Counted from the first letter of the stretch, positions 20,011 through 29,221 are shown. The stretch: 64,000 bases of DNA from Phycisphaerae bacterium (GCA_026004655.1 BPJO01000001.1:1-64000), one strand, 5' to 3'. Made by a program: numbers and translations. Notes: generated from the sequence alone by a model not told the origin.

Positions 20011-20040
20011 TTGGTTCTTATTAAGATTTATTGGTTCTTA
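20011..20040 (+). repeat. Ten-base direct repeat TTGGTTCTTA
   Basis: TTGGTTCTTA occurs at 20011-20020 and again at 20031-20040, exactly 20 bases apart, in an AT-rich intergenic region of about 310 bases between ftsY and the secreted protein at 20214. Two helical turns of spacing would fit a protein binding site for either neighbour. No gene or RNA fold is apparent in the remainder of this gap. Confidence 0.35.
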
Positions 20041-20213
20041 AAAATAATCGATTTGGACTGATCGGGTTAGCGTCCTGGAAACTCATCATGTTTCGGTAAG
20101 CTGAGGGGATTACCGATGCCTGTTTGGATTGAAACACGGATTTTTCCTTATCGTGCGTTCTACAACGTATCAAGTCGATTTTTTCTCCGGCCGATTCAGA
20201 ATATAAAGGGTAT

Positions 20214-20943
20214 ATGCACCGGACACCTATATTTCCCAATCGGCTAACGACAATCCTGACCACGATAGGAATAATCAGTGGGATGTTATGGGTCCGACCG
20301 ACGTTGGCCCAAACGGTTTATCAGGTCAAACCAGAGACCCCCGGCCGATCTGAAAGTCTTCCTCGAAAAAGCGGTTGAATCCGGAAAAATCTCCTATACC
20401 AAACGCTTGAAACAAGCCCAGGATGAAGTTCAGGAGGCCCGAACGATCCGGGACCGGGTTCGTAAGGCTTTTCGTCAGTATAAAGCCAAAAAAACCGATC
20501 TTGATTCGGCTGAGCAAAAACTCCGGGAGGCAGAAGCACATCTTGCTCGCGTACGTTCCGAGCCGGTTTTGGAGTGGCCCGTACTTCATGCGCTGGATCA
20601 GCCCGGGACGATGGGAATCTTGCCTCATGGTTTTGGTGTAAGCCTAATTCTCGATGATAAGCGAGCTTTGATTTATGTCTTCGTCGAACAAATCAATGGC
20701 CACGGAGGAACCTTGTTTAAAAATCATGACGAAGCGATGAAAGAACTTGTACCCTCTGGCTCTCCGTTATTATTGACCGAGGTTACGACCTCACAATGGT
20801 CTGAAGGGGATCGAGTAGCTGGTAATTCCACAACGGTTTACCGGATCGGTCCTGCTGAGGACATGGAGGGTCAACGCGTTTACACGATTCGTCCGTTCGA
20901 CCTCATGAAATATCTTGAACCGGTCCGACCTTCGAGTCCATAA
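20214..20943 (+). CDS. Secreted coiled-coil protein of unknown function, one frameshift
   Basis: The ATG at 20214 begins a signal peptide (ILTTIGIISGMLW, then TLAQ as cleavage region). The frame breaks in the C5 run at 20338-20342 and continues as ADLKVFLEKAVESGKISY. A charged coiled coil of about 60 residues (EVQEARTIRDRVRKAFRQY, DLDSAEQKLREAEAHLARV) follows, then a compact beta-rich C-terminal domain with GILPHGFGVSLILDDKRAL and YTIRPFDLMKYL. No enzyme motif is visible and I do not recognise the family. It stands in front of the prepilin cluster on the same strand and may share its role. Confidence 0.55.
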
Positions 20944-21076
20944 CCGAATCCTCGTATATTTCGACCTACCCTCAAGGATTATCAATGTCCCACGTGATCT
21001 GATCCGGTTTCAAAATCTCCCTTGAATTGCAACATCGGGTCCCTTCGAGCGTATACATTGGGTGAGGTCATACATC

Positions 21077-21913
21077 ATGAACACACAAGTTTCGTTCAGA
21101 AAAGGATTTAGCCTTATTGAACTGTTGGTCGTCATTGGGATCATTGGGGTTTTGATCGCTATTTTGCTCCCTTCATTGCGCAAGGCTCGGTTATCCGCCC
21201 AATCGGTGGTTTGCAAGTCCAACCTCAGACAGATCTTTGTCTATATGGTGGAATATGCCAACAATAACCGGGGATACATGTATCCGGTCAGCAAGGATGG
21301 CAGCACGCTAGGTACGAATGTAGCACCACACCAACGGTGGGTTCCGATTTTATTCAACATTCAGCCTCCGAATCCGTTGCCTTACCCTTGGCCGGATGAC
21401 ACAACCGGTCTGGCTGCCTATCGAACCGCCGAATCGGCTGCCACGTCCAACCCCTCGACTCTGCAAAGTTTTCTGGATACGTATACCTCTGCACCGTTCA
21501 CCCCACGGATCATGCTTTGTCCGAGCGACGTGAACCCTCTTGAAAATCATTCGTATGTGGTCAACCAGCACTTAGTGCAGCAGGATAACCCGATCCGTTA
21601 CGCCAACGGTGACACGGCCGGGCGTTCCCGGGCGGATATCATCGTCGCCGGAGAAAAACGCTCGACGGTCCGTGATTATCATATGGAAGCCATCAGTTCC
21701 AATCCCAATCCGGTTCCGGATCCGATCACCGGTCAGATCTATAATTCCGAGTTTGATCGTGTGGTCGAACCGTATCGTCACGGGATCAGTTACGGAAGCA
21801 ACTACCTGTTCCTCGACGGGCACGTGGATACGAAACTTCCGACAGACGCCAAAAACGGACTGGATCCTTGGGGGATCAATCCTCCGACAGTGATTCCGCC
21901 GACAACCCCATGA
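21077..21913 (+). CDS. Type IV prepilin-like (pseudopilin) protein
   Basis: The N-terminus MNTQVSFRKGFSLIELLVV is a type III signal with the prepilin peptidase site before FSLIE and the helix IGIIGVLIAILLPSLRKAR. A conserved VVCKSNLRQIF follows. Near the end SYGSNYLFLDGHVDT matches the C-terminal motif of the very large planctomycete prepilin-like family (DUF1559/H-X9-DG type). These proteins assemble into pilus-like or secretion pseudopilus fibres after cleavage and methylation. ATG 21077 is chosen because GAGGT lies upstream at 21064; a GTG at 21062 is in frame. The stop overlaps the next gene by ATGA. Confidence 0.9.
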   Translation: MNTQVSFRKGFSLIELLVVIGIIGVLIAILLPSLRKARLSAQSVVCKSNLRQIFVYMVEYANNNRGYMYPVSKDGSTLGTNVAPHQRWVPILFNIQPPNPLPYPWPDDTTGLAAYRTAESAATSNPSTLQSFLDTYTSAPFTPRIMLCPSDVNPLENHSYVVNQHLVQQDNPIRYANGDTAGRSRADIIVAGEKRSTVRDYHMEAISSNPNPVPDPITGQIYNSEFDRVVEPYRHGISYGSNYLFLDGHVDTKLPTDAKNGLDPWGINPPTVIPPTTP

Positions 21914-22623
21914 GCATTCGGACTCAATCATCTTCGTCACAACGACGCGGGATGCAGATTCCCACTCCGGTTTTTGCAGCCATCATAGCAGTGCTGGCCA
22001 TTATCGCAGGGTGGTTGGTTTATCAACAAATTTTTCAGGTCCGGGAAATCGACCTGACCCAGTACGAATCCTTGAACACCCCTACTGCCCGGGCGCGTCA
22101 GCAATTGGTACGAGGAAACGACCGTTTCGTCCCCCCCAACGCGGGAATCGGCATCATCCATCGCAATGATGGTTTTGATGTGCAGATTGTCGGTGCTCGG
22201 GCTCGATTTGTTCGCCAAAACAATGATCTGACATTAAACGCACGATTTATCGACAATAACTTATTTAACCCAAAGGATCGGGCAGCCACCTATGCCCGAT
22301 TCCAAGCTTTGCGCAACCCGAATGGAATTATCGAGAATCTCAAAATCACTCCCGAACAGCTCCAGAAATTGCGACAAATCCAGGTTCCTCGAGAGATGTC
22401 CCTTCCCGATACCGATAGACAAAAACTCTTGGACCTAGGTAAGCGCTACGTCGATGCCCCGGCCGATCAGAAAAAATCTTTGGAAACGGAGCTAACCGAA
22501 ACCTTCCGCAAAATGGCCTCTCAGGCGCTTCAACCGACCTTGGCTGCTTACGCCGACAGTGCTCATCGGATCCGCGAAGTCTTGACCGAACAACAAATCT
22601 CGTCGTTGAGTCGCATCCGTTAA
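21910..22623 (+). CDS. Single-pass membrane protein of unknown function
   Basis: This gene starts with an ATGA overlap on the prepilin-like gene, so the two are translated together. A short polar N-terminus precedes one membrane helix (PVFAAIIAVLAIIAGWLVY). The rest, about 190 residues, is soluble, probably outside the cytoplasm. It has a helical region EQLQKLRQIQVPREMSLPDT and LTETFRKMASQALQPTLAA that resembles the Spy/LTXXQ-like helical repeats found in periplasmic proteins, but the likeness is weak. The coupling suggests a function with the pseudopilin. Confidence 0.6.
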   Translation: MSIRTQSSSSQRRGMQIPTPVFAAIIAVLAIIAGWLVYQQIFQVREIDLTQYESLNTPTARARQQLVRGNDRFVPPNAGIGIIHRNDGFDVQIVGARARFVRQNNDLTLNARFIDNNLFNPKDRAATYARFQALRNPNGIIENLKITPEQLQKLRQIQVPREMSLPDTDRQKLLDLGKRYVDAPADQKKSLETELTETFRKMASQALQPTLAAYADSAHRIREVLTEQQISSLSRIR

Positions 22624-22667
22624 CCCCGGCTGGACTCGTAACCGATTCTTCTTTACTCTCCCGATCA

Positions 22668-23438
22668 ATGTCCAAGCCGAATCCGAACGACCTGCTACAC
22701 GTGGCAACCCAAGCCGCCCGATTGGGAGGAGCACATACTCTCAAATATTTCAATCGGTCGGTTGCCGTCGAAATGAAATCCGACCAAACACCCGTCACCC
22801 AAGCCGACCGCGAAGCCGAATCGCTGATCCGAGACTTCATCCTTCAACACTTTCCAAACCACTCCATTCTGGGTGAAGAGCACGGTACGATCCAAGGCGA
22901 TCCGGATTATCAATGGGTCATCGACCCGATCGACGGAACAAAATCTTTTATTCATGGTGTGCCACTTTACACCACGCTTGTAGGACTTCAGGTCAAACAG
23001 CAACCTGTTGTTGGAGTCATTTATGCCCCTGTGGTGAATGAGATGGTCTCGGCTGCGACCGGATTAGGTTGCCGATTCAACGACCGACCTTGCCGGGTTT
23101 CGGAAGTCAAAGATCTGTCGAACGCCTTGATATGCGTTAGCGACGCCTTGATGGCCATGGATCGGTCTGACGCTTTTGAAACATTGGCACGACGGTGTAA
23201 ATATTCTCGTACTTGGGGCGATGCTTATGGATACCTTCTGGTCGCGACAGGCCGATGTGAGATTATGCTAGACCCTAAAATGAATCCTTGGGATGTTTGC
23301 GCACTGATCCCGGTCATTGAAGAAGCCGGAGGGGTCTGTACGAGCTGGGCCGGGGAACGGACCATCGAAGGCGGGGACTTGTTCGCCTGCAATAAACACC
23401 TTGCCCCGTTTGTAAGCTCTGTTCTTAAAAAGGGTTAA
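22668..23438 (+). CDS. hisN: Histidinol-phosphatase, inositol-monophosphatase family
   Basis: The 256-residue enzyme has the IMPase metal site in order: LGEEHG, then WVIDPIDGTKSFIHGVPLYT, and later NPWDVCALIPVIEEAGG. The form GTKSFIHGVPLYTTLVGL, with RTWGDAYGYLLVATGRCE, is typical of HisN-type histidinol phosphatases rather than true inositol monophosphatases. It would remove phosphate from histidinol phosphate in histidine synthesis. No other his gene is nearby, so the substrate is inferred from sequence alone. Confidence 0.82.
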   Translation: MSKPNPNDLLHVATQAARLGGAHTLKYFNRSVAVEMKSDQTPVTQADREAESLIRDFILQHFPNHSILGEEHGTIQGDPDYQWVIDPIDGTKSFIHGVPLYTTLVGLQVKQQPVVGVIYAPVVNEMVSAATGLGCRFNDRPCRVSEVKDLSNALICVSDALMAMDRSDAFETLARRCKYSRTWGDAYGYLLVATGRCEIMLDPKMNPWDVCALIPVIEEAGGVCTSWAGERTIEGGDLFACNKHLAPFVSSVLKKG

Positions 23439-23472
23439 AAACCTTTGTGCCCGACCAAGCCCGGTCCGAGAT

Positions 23473-24258
23473 TTATCGGCCGTACGTCCGACGAACCTGT
23501 CGGTAAAGGGCATCCACCTCGGACCAGTCGACCACGTTCCACCAGGCTTTGATGTAATCCCCACGACGGTTCTGATACTTCAAGTAGTAAGCATGTTCCC
23601 ACACGTCGATCAAAAGCAACGGGATGCTGGTGGGGATCATCCGAAGGTCCTGATCCCCGGATTCGGTAATCAAAATGCGATCGGCGACGGGTTCGTAGCA
23701 GGCCAAGGCCCAGCCCGACCCTTTGACCCCGGATGCAACTTGAGTGAAATGAGATTTAAACTTTTCAAGACTCCCGTATTGACTCGCCACGTCCTGGACA
23801 AACGAACTATCAGAATTTTCCGATGAAGGTCCGAGAATGCCAAAGAACAATGTATGCAGGATTGCTCCCCCTGCGTTGAAACTGATGTCACGCGACAATG
23901 CTGAAACTCGTGCGGGTTCTAGATCATCGGTTTCTCGCAACTTGGAAAAGGCGTCAATTGTTTTGTTCAAGTTGTTTATATACGCCTGTTGGTGCTTGGA
24001 ATGATGCAATTCCATGGTCTGAGCGTCCAGATGGGGCTCCAAGGCGTGATAAGCGTAAGGAAGTTTGGGAAGAACATATTTTCCTTCCTGAAACATCGAC
24101 CGAAGCATCCTGACAGACCGGGAATCCGGAACAGAAGGTTGATCCGGATTCGCGACATCATTTTGTCCCCAAGCCAACGTTCCCAAACCCCCCGCAGCCA
24201 CAATCGCTGCAGGGACCGTACCTGTCAGTAATGAACGACGAGACAGTGCATCAGACAT
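23473..24258 (-). CDS. Fe/Mn superoxide dismutase with Tat signal
   Basis: The 261-residue protein has an N-terminal twin-arginine leader (SRRSLLTG, hydrophobic stretch, LAWGQ), followed by a full SodA/SodB domain. Metal ligands are visible in LHHSKHQQAYI, in GGAILHTLFF and in DVWEHAYYLKY. The Tat leader implies export of the folded, metal-loaded enzyme to the periplasm, where it would remove superoxide. It is convergent with hisN. The choice of Fe or Mn cannot be made safely from the sequence. Confidence 0.93.
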   Translation of the reverse strand: MSDALSRRSLLTGTVPAAIVAAGGLGTLAWGQNDVANPDQPSVPDSRSVRMLRSMFQEGKYVLPKLPYAYHALEPHLDAQTMELHHSKHQQAYINNLNKTIDAFSKLRETDDLEPARVSALSRDISFNAGGAILHTLFFGILGPSSENSDSSFVQDVASQYGSLEKFKSHFTQVASGVKGSGWALACYEPVADRILITESGDQDLRMIPTSIPLLLIDVWEHAYYLKYQNRRGDYIKAWWNVVDWSEVDALYRQVRRTYGR

Positions 24259-24472
24259 GATATATCTCCTTATTCAGCCGGATCTTAATTATCAAACGCG
24301 CTCAATTCCGCCCGGACAAACAACTTTAGTCGTCCTCGATCCTGATTTCGACGTTGGATGAAGAATATCAATAAAATCCTGTAAACCGGACTGATCCGCG
24401 GAACTTGCAAAAGTGATTTTCGTGGTTTTTTGGTATCAACCCCTCGCCTGTTCGGGCGTACAACTACCTGAG

Positions 24473-25412
24473 ATGACTGTGCAACGTATCAAAATCTGGC
24501 AATGGATCCTGATCTCTCTCGTGGTTTGGGGAATTGTCGGTTTTTTTCTGATAACTTCCGAGGACCTCAGTGGTCCGGGATCGATCAACCGAACCGTCTT
24601 TTTCCGAGAACTCCAGTCCACGACCGAAGACGGGAAACCGATCATTAATGATCTGCTCATTTCACCCGCCATTCAGTCGGCCAATGGGTGGTTGGTCCAA
24701 CGAGTGACGTTCAAACGGTTGATGAAGAATCGTCAAACCGGAGAAATTGAAGCACTCCCCGCCGACACGATCGCGGAAATTCCGTTCTTGAAAAATCAGG
24801 CCAATCCTGACAACCGGATCGGAGACTATCTTGCAGAACTTCAGAAAAAAATACCTGATCTGAAGTACGGGTATGCCTGGTGGCGGGTTTCCGGGCTTCA
24901 ACCGGATCCGAAAAATCCGGAATCCGGATGGGAAGGCTGGATCCGGGGTGGGTTACCTCAAGATCGAGAACTTTTCTGGTGGCAATATCCGCGTGGAGCC
25001 TGGATCGTCCTGGGTATCATCTGTGTCTCAACAATCGGTTTGATCTGGCCGATGCTGATCCGTTGGTTGGTACGCCTGGGATTCGGACAACCTGAAGACC
25101 CTGATGACTCGGACTTGCGTCATGTTTCAACGCAAAGCGACTCCGGACCTACTAACCCATCGAAGATTACCCAAGCAGACCAAGAAGCCCTTGAAGCGTT
25201 GAATGCTCGTTTGGCAACCGGTCTTGGTGATCTGCAGATTACAGGATCACAGGATCAGGAAACACAACCGGGACGCAGCGGACCGGTCTTCGCGGTTTCA
25301 GGAAACAATATCCCGTCGGAACCCGACCCCCCCCGTCAACAATCCCAACGAACCTAAGGAATACGTCGGCGAGTTTTATCCCGTCGCCAAACCTAAAATC
25401 ACCAAAAAGTGA
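24473..25412 (+). CDS. Membrane protein of unknown function, one frameshift at the end
   Basis: From ATG 24473 (MTVQRIKIWQWILISLVVW) the protein has one N-terminal helix, a soluble domain of about 150 residues with GYAWWRVSGLQPDPKNPESGWEG split by a conserved-looking Trp-rich stretch, a second helix (WIVLGIICVSTIGLIWPML) and a cytoplasmic tail. The frame ends soon after EPDPPRQQ. Removing one base from the C8 run at 25327-25334 gives VNNPNEPKEYVGEFYPVAKP and a stop at 25410-25412. The family is not one I can name. Upstream in-frame ATG 24413 is possible but lacks a binding site. Confidence 0.55.
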
Positions 25413-25489
25413 TCGTCTGACCTGACGGAAAGTTGACGTTTCACCCGTCCATGAAAACAATTAGGCGCAGAAAAGTTAATGCTCGAGCA

Positions 25490-25518
25490 TTGACCGACAA
25501 GGCAAAAAGTCGTATCTT
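25490..25518 (+). promoter_or_regulatory. Sigma-70-like promoter for tRNA-Glu
   Basis: TTGACC (25490-25495) and TATCTT (25513-25518) are 17 bases apart. Transcription would start about 32 bases before the mature tRNA 5' end. Confidence 0.55.
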
Positions 25519-25556
25519 CTCTGCCCTCATCGAATTGGATGAGAGACAAAAATACC

Positions 25557-25629
25557 GGCCCCATCGTCTAGAGGCCTAGGACACGGCCCTTTCACGGCCG
25601 CGACAGGGGTTCGAATCCCCTTGGGGTCA
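25557..25629 (+). tRNA. tRNA-Glu (TTC anticodon)
   Basis: The 73-base sequence folds into a cloverleaf. The acceptor stem GGCCCCA pairs with TGGGGTC, the discriminator is A, the anticodon stem CGGCC/GGCCG encloses the loop CTTTCAC with anticodon TTC, and the T arm has GGTTCGAATCC. No CCA is encoded, so it must be added. Confidence 0.97.
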
Positions 25630-25794
25630 TTTTTTCCCTGCCGGTGCTCTAGCTGATAACCGCCCACCCCGGTTTCATTGTGTCACAGGCCATTTTGACT
25701 CGCGTCAATTTTTTTCTCCTAACGTGTGATAACGACACGACGGTGGCTCTTCGGAGACGGTTTGGAATAATTGTTTTATGATTTTGAGGATTTC

Positions 25795-26625
25795 ATGTCC
25801 GATTCTCGCGCTACGACCGACTCTGGATCGATCCCGACTGCCTGGTCAGACGTTGCAGACTGGTATGATCAGTTGGTTGGGGAAAGCGGTTCGGATTACC
25901 ACCAAAACGTGGTATTACCCGGAACCATCAGGCTGCTGAAACCTCATCCGGGTCAGTTCGTGCTAGACGTTGCCTGTGGACAAGGCGTTCTGACACGACT
26001 GTTGGCGTCCCGGGGGGTCCGTGCGGTGGGTCTGGATGCTTCCAAACCCCTGATCGTCTCAGCCCGGGACCACGCTCAAAAGCTTTCCCCGGAACAGCAA
26101 AATCTCCTGGAATACCGCGTTTTAGATGCGTCAAAAGATTTTGCGTCTTTCTTCTCCCCCTCTTCCTTCGATTCGGCCGCTTGTATCCTGGCGATTCAAA
26201 ATATTCACCCGATTCAACCGTTGTGTAGTAGCGTTTCGTCCTGTCTGAAACCCCATGGTGTTTTCGTGATTGTGATGATGCATCCCCATTTTCGGGGTCC
26301 TAAAGAAACTCATTGGGGTTGGGATCAGAAGACCGGTACTCAGTACCGTCGGGTGGACCGATATCTCGTTCCCCGTAAAGCGCCGATCATCACCCATCCC
26401 GGTAAGAAAGACAGCACCTATACCTGGAGCTTTCACAAACCCCTCGAAGCCTATGTCAAATCATTGCGAAACGCCGGTTTATTGATCGATACCATCGAGG
26501 AATGGACCAGCCATAAAACCTCGCAACCAGGACCGCGACAGGCCGCTGAGAATCGTGCACGCAAAGAAATTCCCCTTTTCATGGCCATCCGGGCGATCAA
26601 AATCTTTTCACCCAAAGCGTCTTAG
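25795..26625 (+). CDS. Class I SAM-dependent methyltransferase
   Basis: The protein of about 276 residues has the Rossmann SAM site VLDVACGQGVLTRLLASRG followed by VVGLD-like VGLDASKPLI and a later acidic loop (YRVLDASKDF). The central ILAIQNIHPIQP corresponds to motif II. The C-terminal part contains VMMHPHFRGPKETHWGWDQ and a YLVPRK segment, as in methyltransferases of the ubiquinone/tocopherol-like group. The substrate is unknown. ATG 25795 is chosen because GAGG lies just upstream; ATG 25771 is in frame. Confidence 0.85.
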   Translation: MSDSRATTDSGSIPTAWSDVADWYDQLVGESGSDYHQNVVLPGTIRLLKPHPGQFVLDVACGQGVLTRLLASRGVRAVGLDASKPLIVSARDHAQKLSPEQQNLLEYRVLDASKDFASFFSPSSFDSAACILAIQNIHPIQPLCSSVSSCLKPHGVFVIVMMHPHFRGPKETHWGWDQKTGTQYRRVDRYLVPRKAPIITHPGKKDSTYTWSFHKPLEAYVKSLRNAGLLIDTIEEWTSHKTSQPGPRQAAENRARKEIPLFMAIRAIKIFSPKAS

Positions 26626-26666
26626 AAGGAACGGTATGACACGTCGGTTCGTGATCGTTAGTCGGA

Positions 26667-28988
26667 TCATTTCGCGGTTTGTGTCGCCGGTTGACTAGTC
26701 GGTCTGGAAACAGAATATTTCTGTAGCAGCTGTCGCATCAGAGTCATCGAAGCTTCGGGGGCGAATCCATAAATGCCATCGAAATGTCTTCCGATCAGAC
26801 CGGAACTGATGTCGAGATGACTAAAAACGACTCTCACCTGATCATCCTTGCGAACCGTAAAAAGCCGGGGAGTTGCTGCAGTTGGATCCTGCTTTGAGAC
26901 CCAAGGTCTAACGTTAAGGGAAGATAACGGAGTTTTCCACTCTTTGAAGATCGGATCGTCCGGGGAGACAGGTTTCAGTAACTGTTCCCCAGCGGTTGGA
27001 AAAATCCGTAAGAGTTCTTCTGTCAAACTGTTTATGAACGATTCAGAGCCGGAAGTGGCATCTGCTAAAAGTGTACCACCGTTTTCGAAGAAGCGTCGTA
27101 GTCCTGCACGTTCCTCGTCAGTCAAAACAAAAGCGCTGCTTCCGGTGATGTGAGCCAGTGAACTGTTTGCAAAATCGGGAGAATCGAGTGAATCAACCCC
27201 AAGTATCAGTTCCGTTTGGTCCTGGTTATGCATCCAGGCCGAAAGGCGCTGCCAACCAGCCGGTTCGGGGTCCCAGTTCCCGTTGTAACGGATTCGTGTG
27301 ATATTGACCACCCGTTTGGGTGTGATCGAAGGGTCTGGAGTGATCCAACGAGAACGTGTATACAACGGGGGATGATTCTGATCGATCGAGTAAAGGTAAA
27401 GATTGGCCATGAACTCGAAGGCTTCGGGACGAGTGCTCTGTTGTCGAAAGCTCCAAGCCCGACCCAAGTCACCGACACGGATCAGAAGGGCAAACTCACG
27501 ACTTCCGTTGCTCAAACCCGACAGCTGAATCGGTCTTTTCCAAGTGCTGCTTCGAAATTGCTGGTGTTGGAAAATCGGATGTGAACTTTCGATCGTTCTG
27601 AACTCATAAGGCGGAAACAATTCCGTCATGATCGAGATGAATGATCTGGAAAAACCCTCGTTCGATTGATCGGCTATCCCGAGAATGAGCCCACCACGAA
27701 GAACAAACTGGCGAAGTTTATCTTTGTGCTCCTGACTGAAGGACAACGGTCGGTTTCCCGCGATATACACGATCGGGGCTTGAGAAAGTAGATCAACGGG
27801 ATCGTCGAGCGTCACTCGCTGCCACCGGAGTTCGCGTTCCATGTTTTTTTCCATCCACAGAACGAGGTTAGCTGCGTCACGTGGATACCGGTTCCAGGGA
27901 CCCGGAACGGGATCCTGGGGACTTTGAGTGTACTCGAGTTTGTTCAGTACGACCGGGATCTTGCCATAGCTGAGAAACAGTATTGCAAAAGCGGTGTCAG
28001 GGACCGAACTACCGACCGGCATGAGGTTATGCCATCCTCCGTCTTTTCCCTGGGCTGACAGGATACGATTTACCCCGTCGGAGTACCAGTCCACCGATCC
28101 AATCCGTGTATATCCGCCGGCCCGTCCGATACGTTCCAGATTATAAAGTGCGTACAGGGTACCGATTCCGTCGGAATTACTGATCTGGATACGTGTGTTG
28201 TAGTCGGTCGCTAACCACCGGACCGCTCGTTCAATATTCTCATCAGCCAGGTATCCTTTTGAATATTCGATCGCTCGGAGGTCCTGCGCGATGATCAGAG
28301 AAGCCAGTCCGGCAGTGGTCATGGTTCCTGTGCTTCTGAGTCGTTGTGCGGCTGCGGTAATGGCCCGATTGGTGTGATAAGACCATCCCCCGTCATCATT
28401 CTGATGAAACCGCCAACTCTGGTCGATCACGTCCCAGACCCGTTTGGGGATTTCGATCCCGTTATTAGCAGCGACCCACAGTCCGAGAATACCGTAATTC
28501 GTCGGGGAAGGGTGTGGAACTTCCCCCTGGCCCCCTTGAATACTGTAGGACATCAATCCGATTGTCTGAGCGTTGCTGGAGAAACCGGATAACAGCTTTC
28601 TGGTCGTTTCTCTCAAAGCCTTCTTGACACGGTCGGTCTGAGGCAGACGTCCCAGCACGAGTGCTTTAACACCGAGCACGTACGTCTTATCTGTCTCGAA
28701 ATCGATCACAAATTCGATCGCCTTGGTGAGTCGTGGGTCGGTAGGCTTTTCTCCACAAGCCAAAAGGGCATAAACGGCCAGACAAGTCCGTCCGCCTTCC
28801 TGCATCGGCCAATTTATTTTTCCTCTCGGCGGATACGAATCCCAGATCCCGTCCCGTTGAGTCGAATAAAGATAGGCTTTACCTCTTTCGATCGCTTTTT
28901 CGATCTGCTCCGGTGTCGCTGACAGACCCGTTGTGACGTGCCCCAACACGATCCACACGATCATCCAGACGTATACAAACCGTCTCAT
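26667..28988 (-). CDS. Secreted prenyltransferase-like alpha/alpha barrel protein with two DUF4159-type modules
   Basis: ATG 28988 has GGAGG at the right distance and starts a signal peptide (FVYVWMIVWIVLGHVTTGLSA). Residues about 25-360 form helical repeats of the terpene cyclase/prenyltransferase fold, with GWSYH-like motifs (DDGGWSYHTN, KDGGWHNLMPV). Two similar modules follow. One has YIAGNRPLSFSQEHKDKLRQ, FVLRGGLILGIAD and SHPIF. The second has HITGSSAFVLTDEERAGLRR, FFENGGTLLADAT and DDPIF. Both resemble DUF4159, a glutamine-amidotransferase-like fold common in Planctomycetes. No catalytic residues can be assigned. The total is about 773 residues. It converges on the methyltransferase gene. 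Confidence 0.75.
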   Translation of the reverse strand: MRRFVYVWMIVWIVLGHVTTGLSATPEQIEKAIERGKAYLYSTQRDGIWDSYPPRGKINWPMQEGGRTCLAVYALLACGEKPTDPRLTKAIEFVIDFETDKTYVLGVKALVLGRLPQTDRVKKALRETTRKLLSGFSSNAQTIGLMSYSIQGGQGEVPHPSPTNYGILGLWVAANNGIEIPKRVWDVIDQSWRFHQNDDGGWSYHTNRAITAAAQRLRSTGTMTTAGLASLIIAQDLRAIEYSKGYLADENIERAVRWLATDYNTRIQISNSDGIGTLYALYNLERIGRAGGYTRIGSVDWYSDGVNRILSAQGKDGGWHNLMPVGSSVPDTAFAILFLSYGKIPVVLNKLEYTQSPQDPVPGPWNRYPRDAANLVLWMEKNMERELRWQRVTLDDPVDLLSQAPIVYIAGNRPLSFSQEHKDKLRQFVLRGGLILGIADQSNEGFSRSFISIMTELFPPYEFRTIESSHPIFQHQQFRSSTWKRPIQLSGLSNGSREFALLIRVGDLGRAWSFRQQSTRPEAFEFMANLYLYSIDQNHPPLYTRSRWITPDPSITPKRVVNITRIRYNGNWDPEPAGWQRLSAWMHNQDQTELILGVDSLDSPDFANSSLAHITGSSAFVLTDEERAGLRRFFENGGTLLADATSGSESFINSLTEELLRIFPTAGEQLLKPVSPDDPIFKEWKTPLSSLNVRPWVSKQDPTAATPRLFTVRKDDQVRVVFSHLDISSGLIGRHFDGIYGFAPEASMTLMRQLLQKYSVSRPTSQPATQTAK

Positions 28989-29098
28989 ACAACCTCCAGG
29001 CATCGCCGGAGATGCATCTTATGTGAGATTCCAAAGTTATTCCATATTTTTGCTCATTTTATCAGGAAAATTAACATGCGCGACTCCGGTTTGTGATT

Positions 29099-29126
29099 TT
29101 GCAATTCTTGTATGTTTGGATAAGAT
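29099..29126 (+). promoter_or_regulatory. Sigma-70-like promoter for tRNA-Leu
   Basis: TTGCAA (29099-29104) and TAAGAT (29121-29126) are 16 bases apart, and the tRNA begins nine bases downstream of the -10 box. Confidence 0.55.
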
Positions 29127-29134
29127 CAGGTCAT

Positions 29135-29216
29135 GCCCAGGTGGCGGAATTGGCAGACGCGCTACTTTGAGGTGGTAGTGAGTAACATCGTGCAGGTTCG
29201 AGTCCTGTCCTGGGCA
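29135..29216 (+). tRNA. tRNA-Leu (GAG anticodon)
   Basis: The acceptor GCCCAGG pairs with CCTGGGC, and the discriminator is A. The anticodon stem CTACT/GGTAG encloses the loop TTGAGGT with GAG at positions 34-36. A class II variable arm lies between it and the T arm (GGTTCGAGTCC), as expected for leucine tRNA. CCA is not encoded. Confidence 0.96.
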
Positions 29217-29221
29217 TTAAG

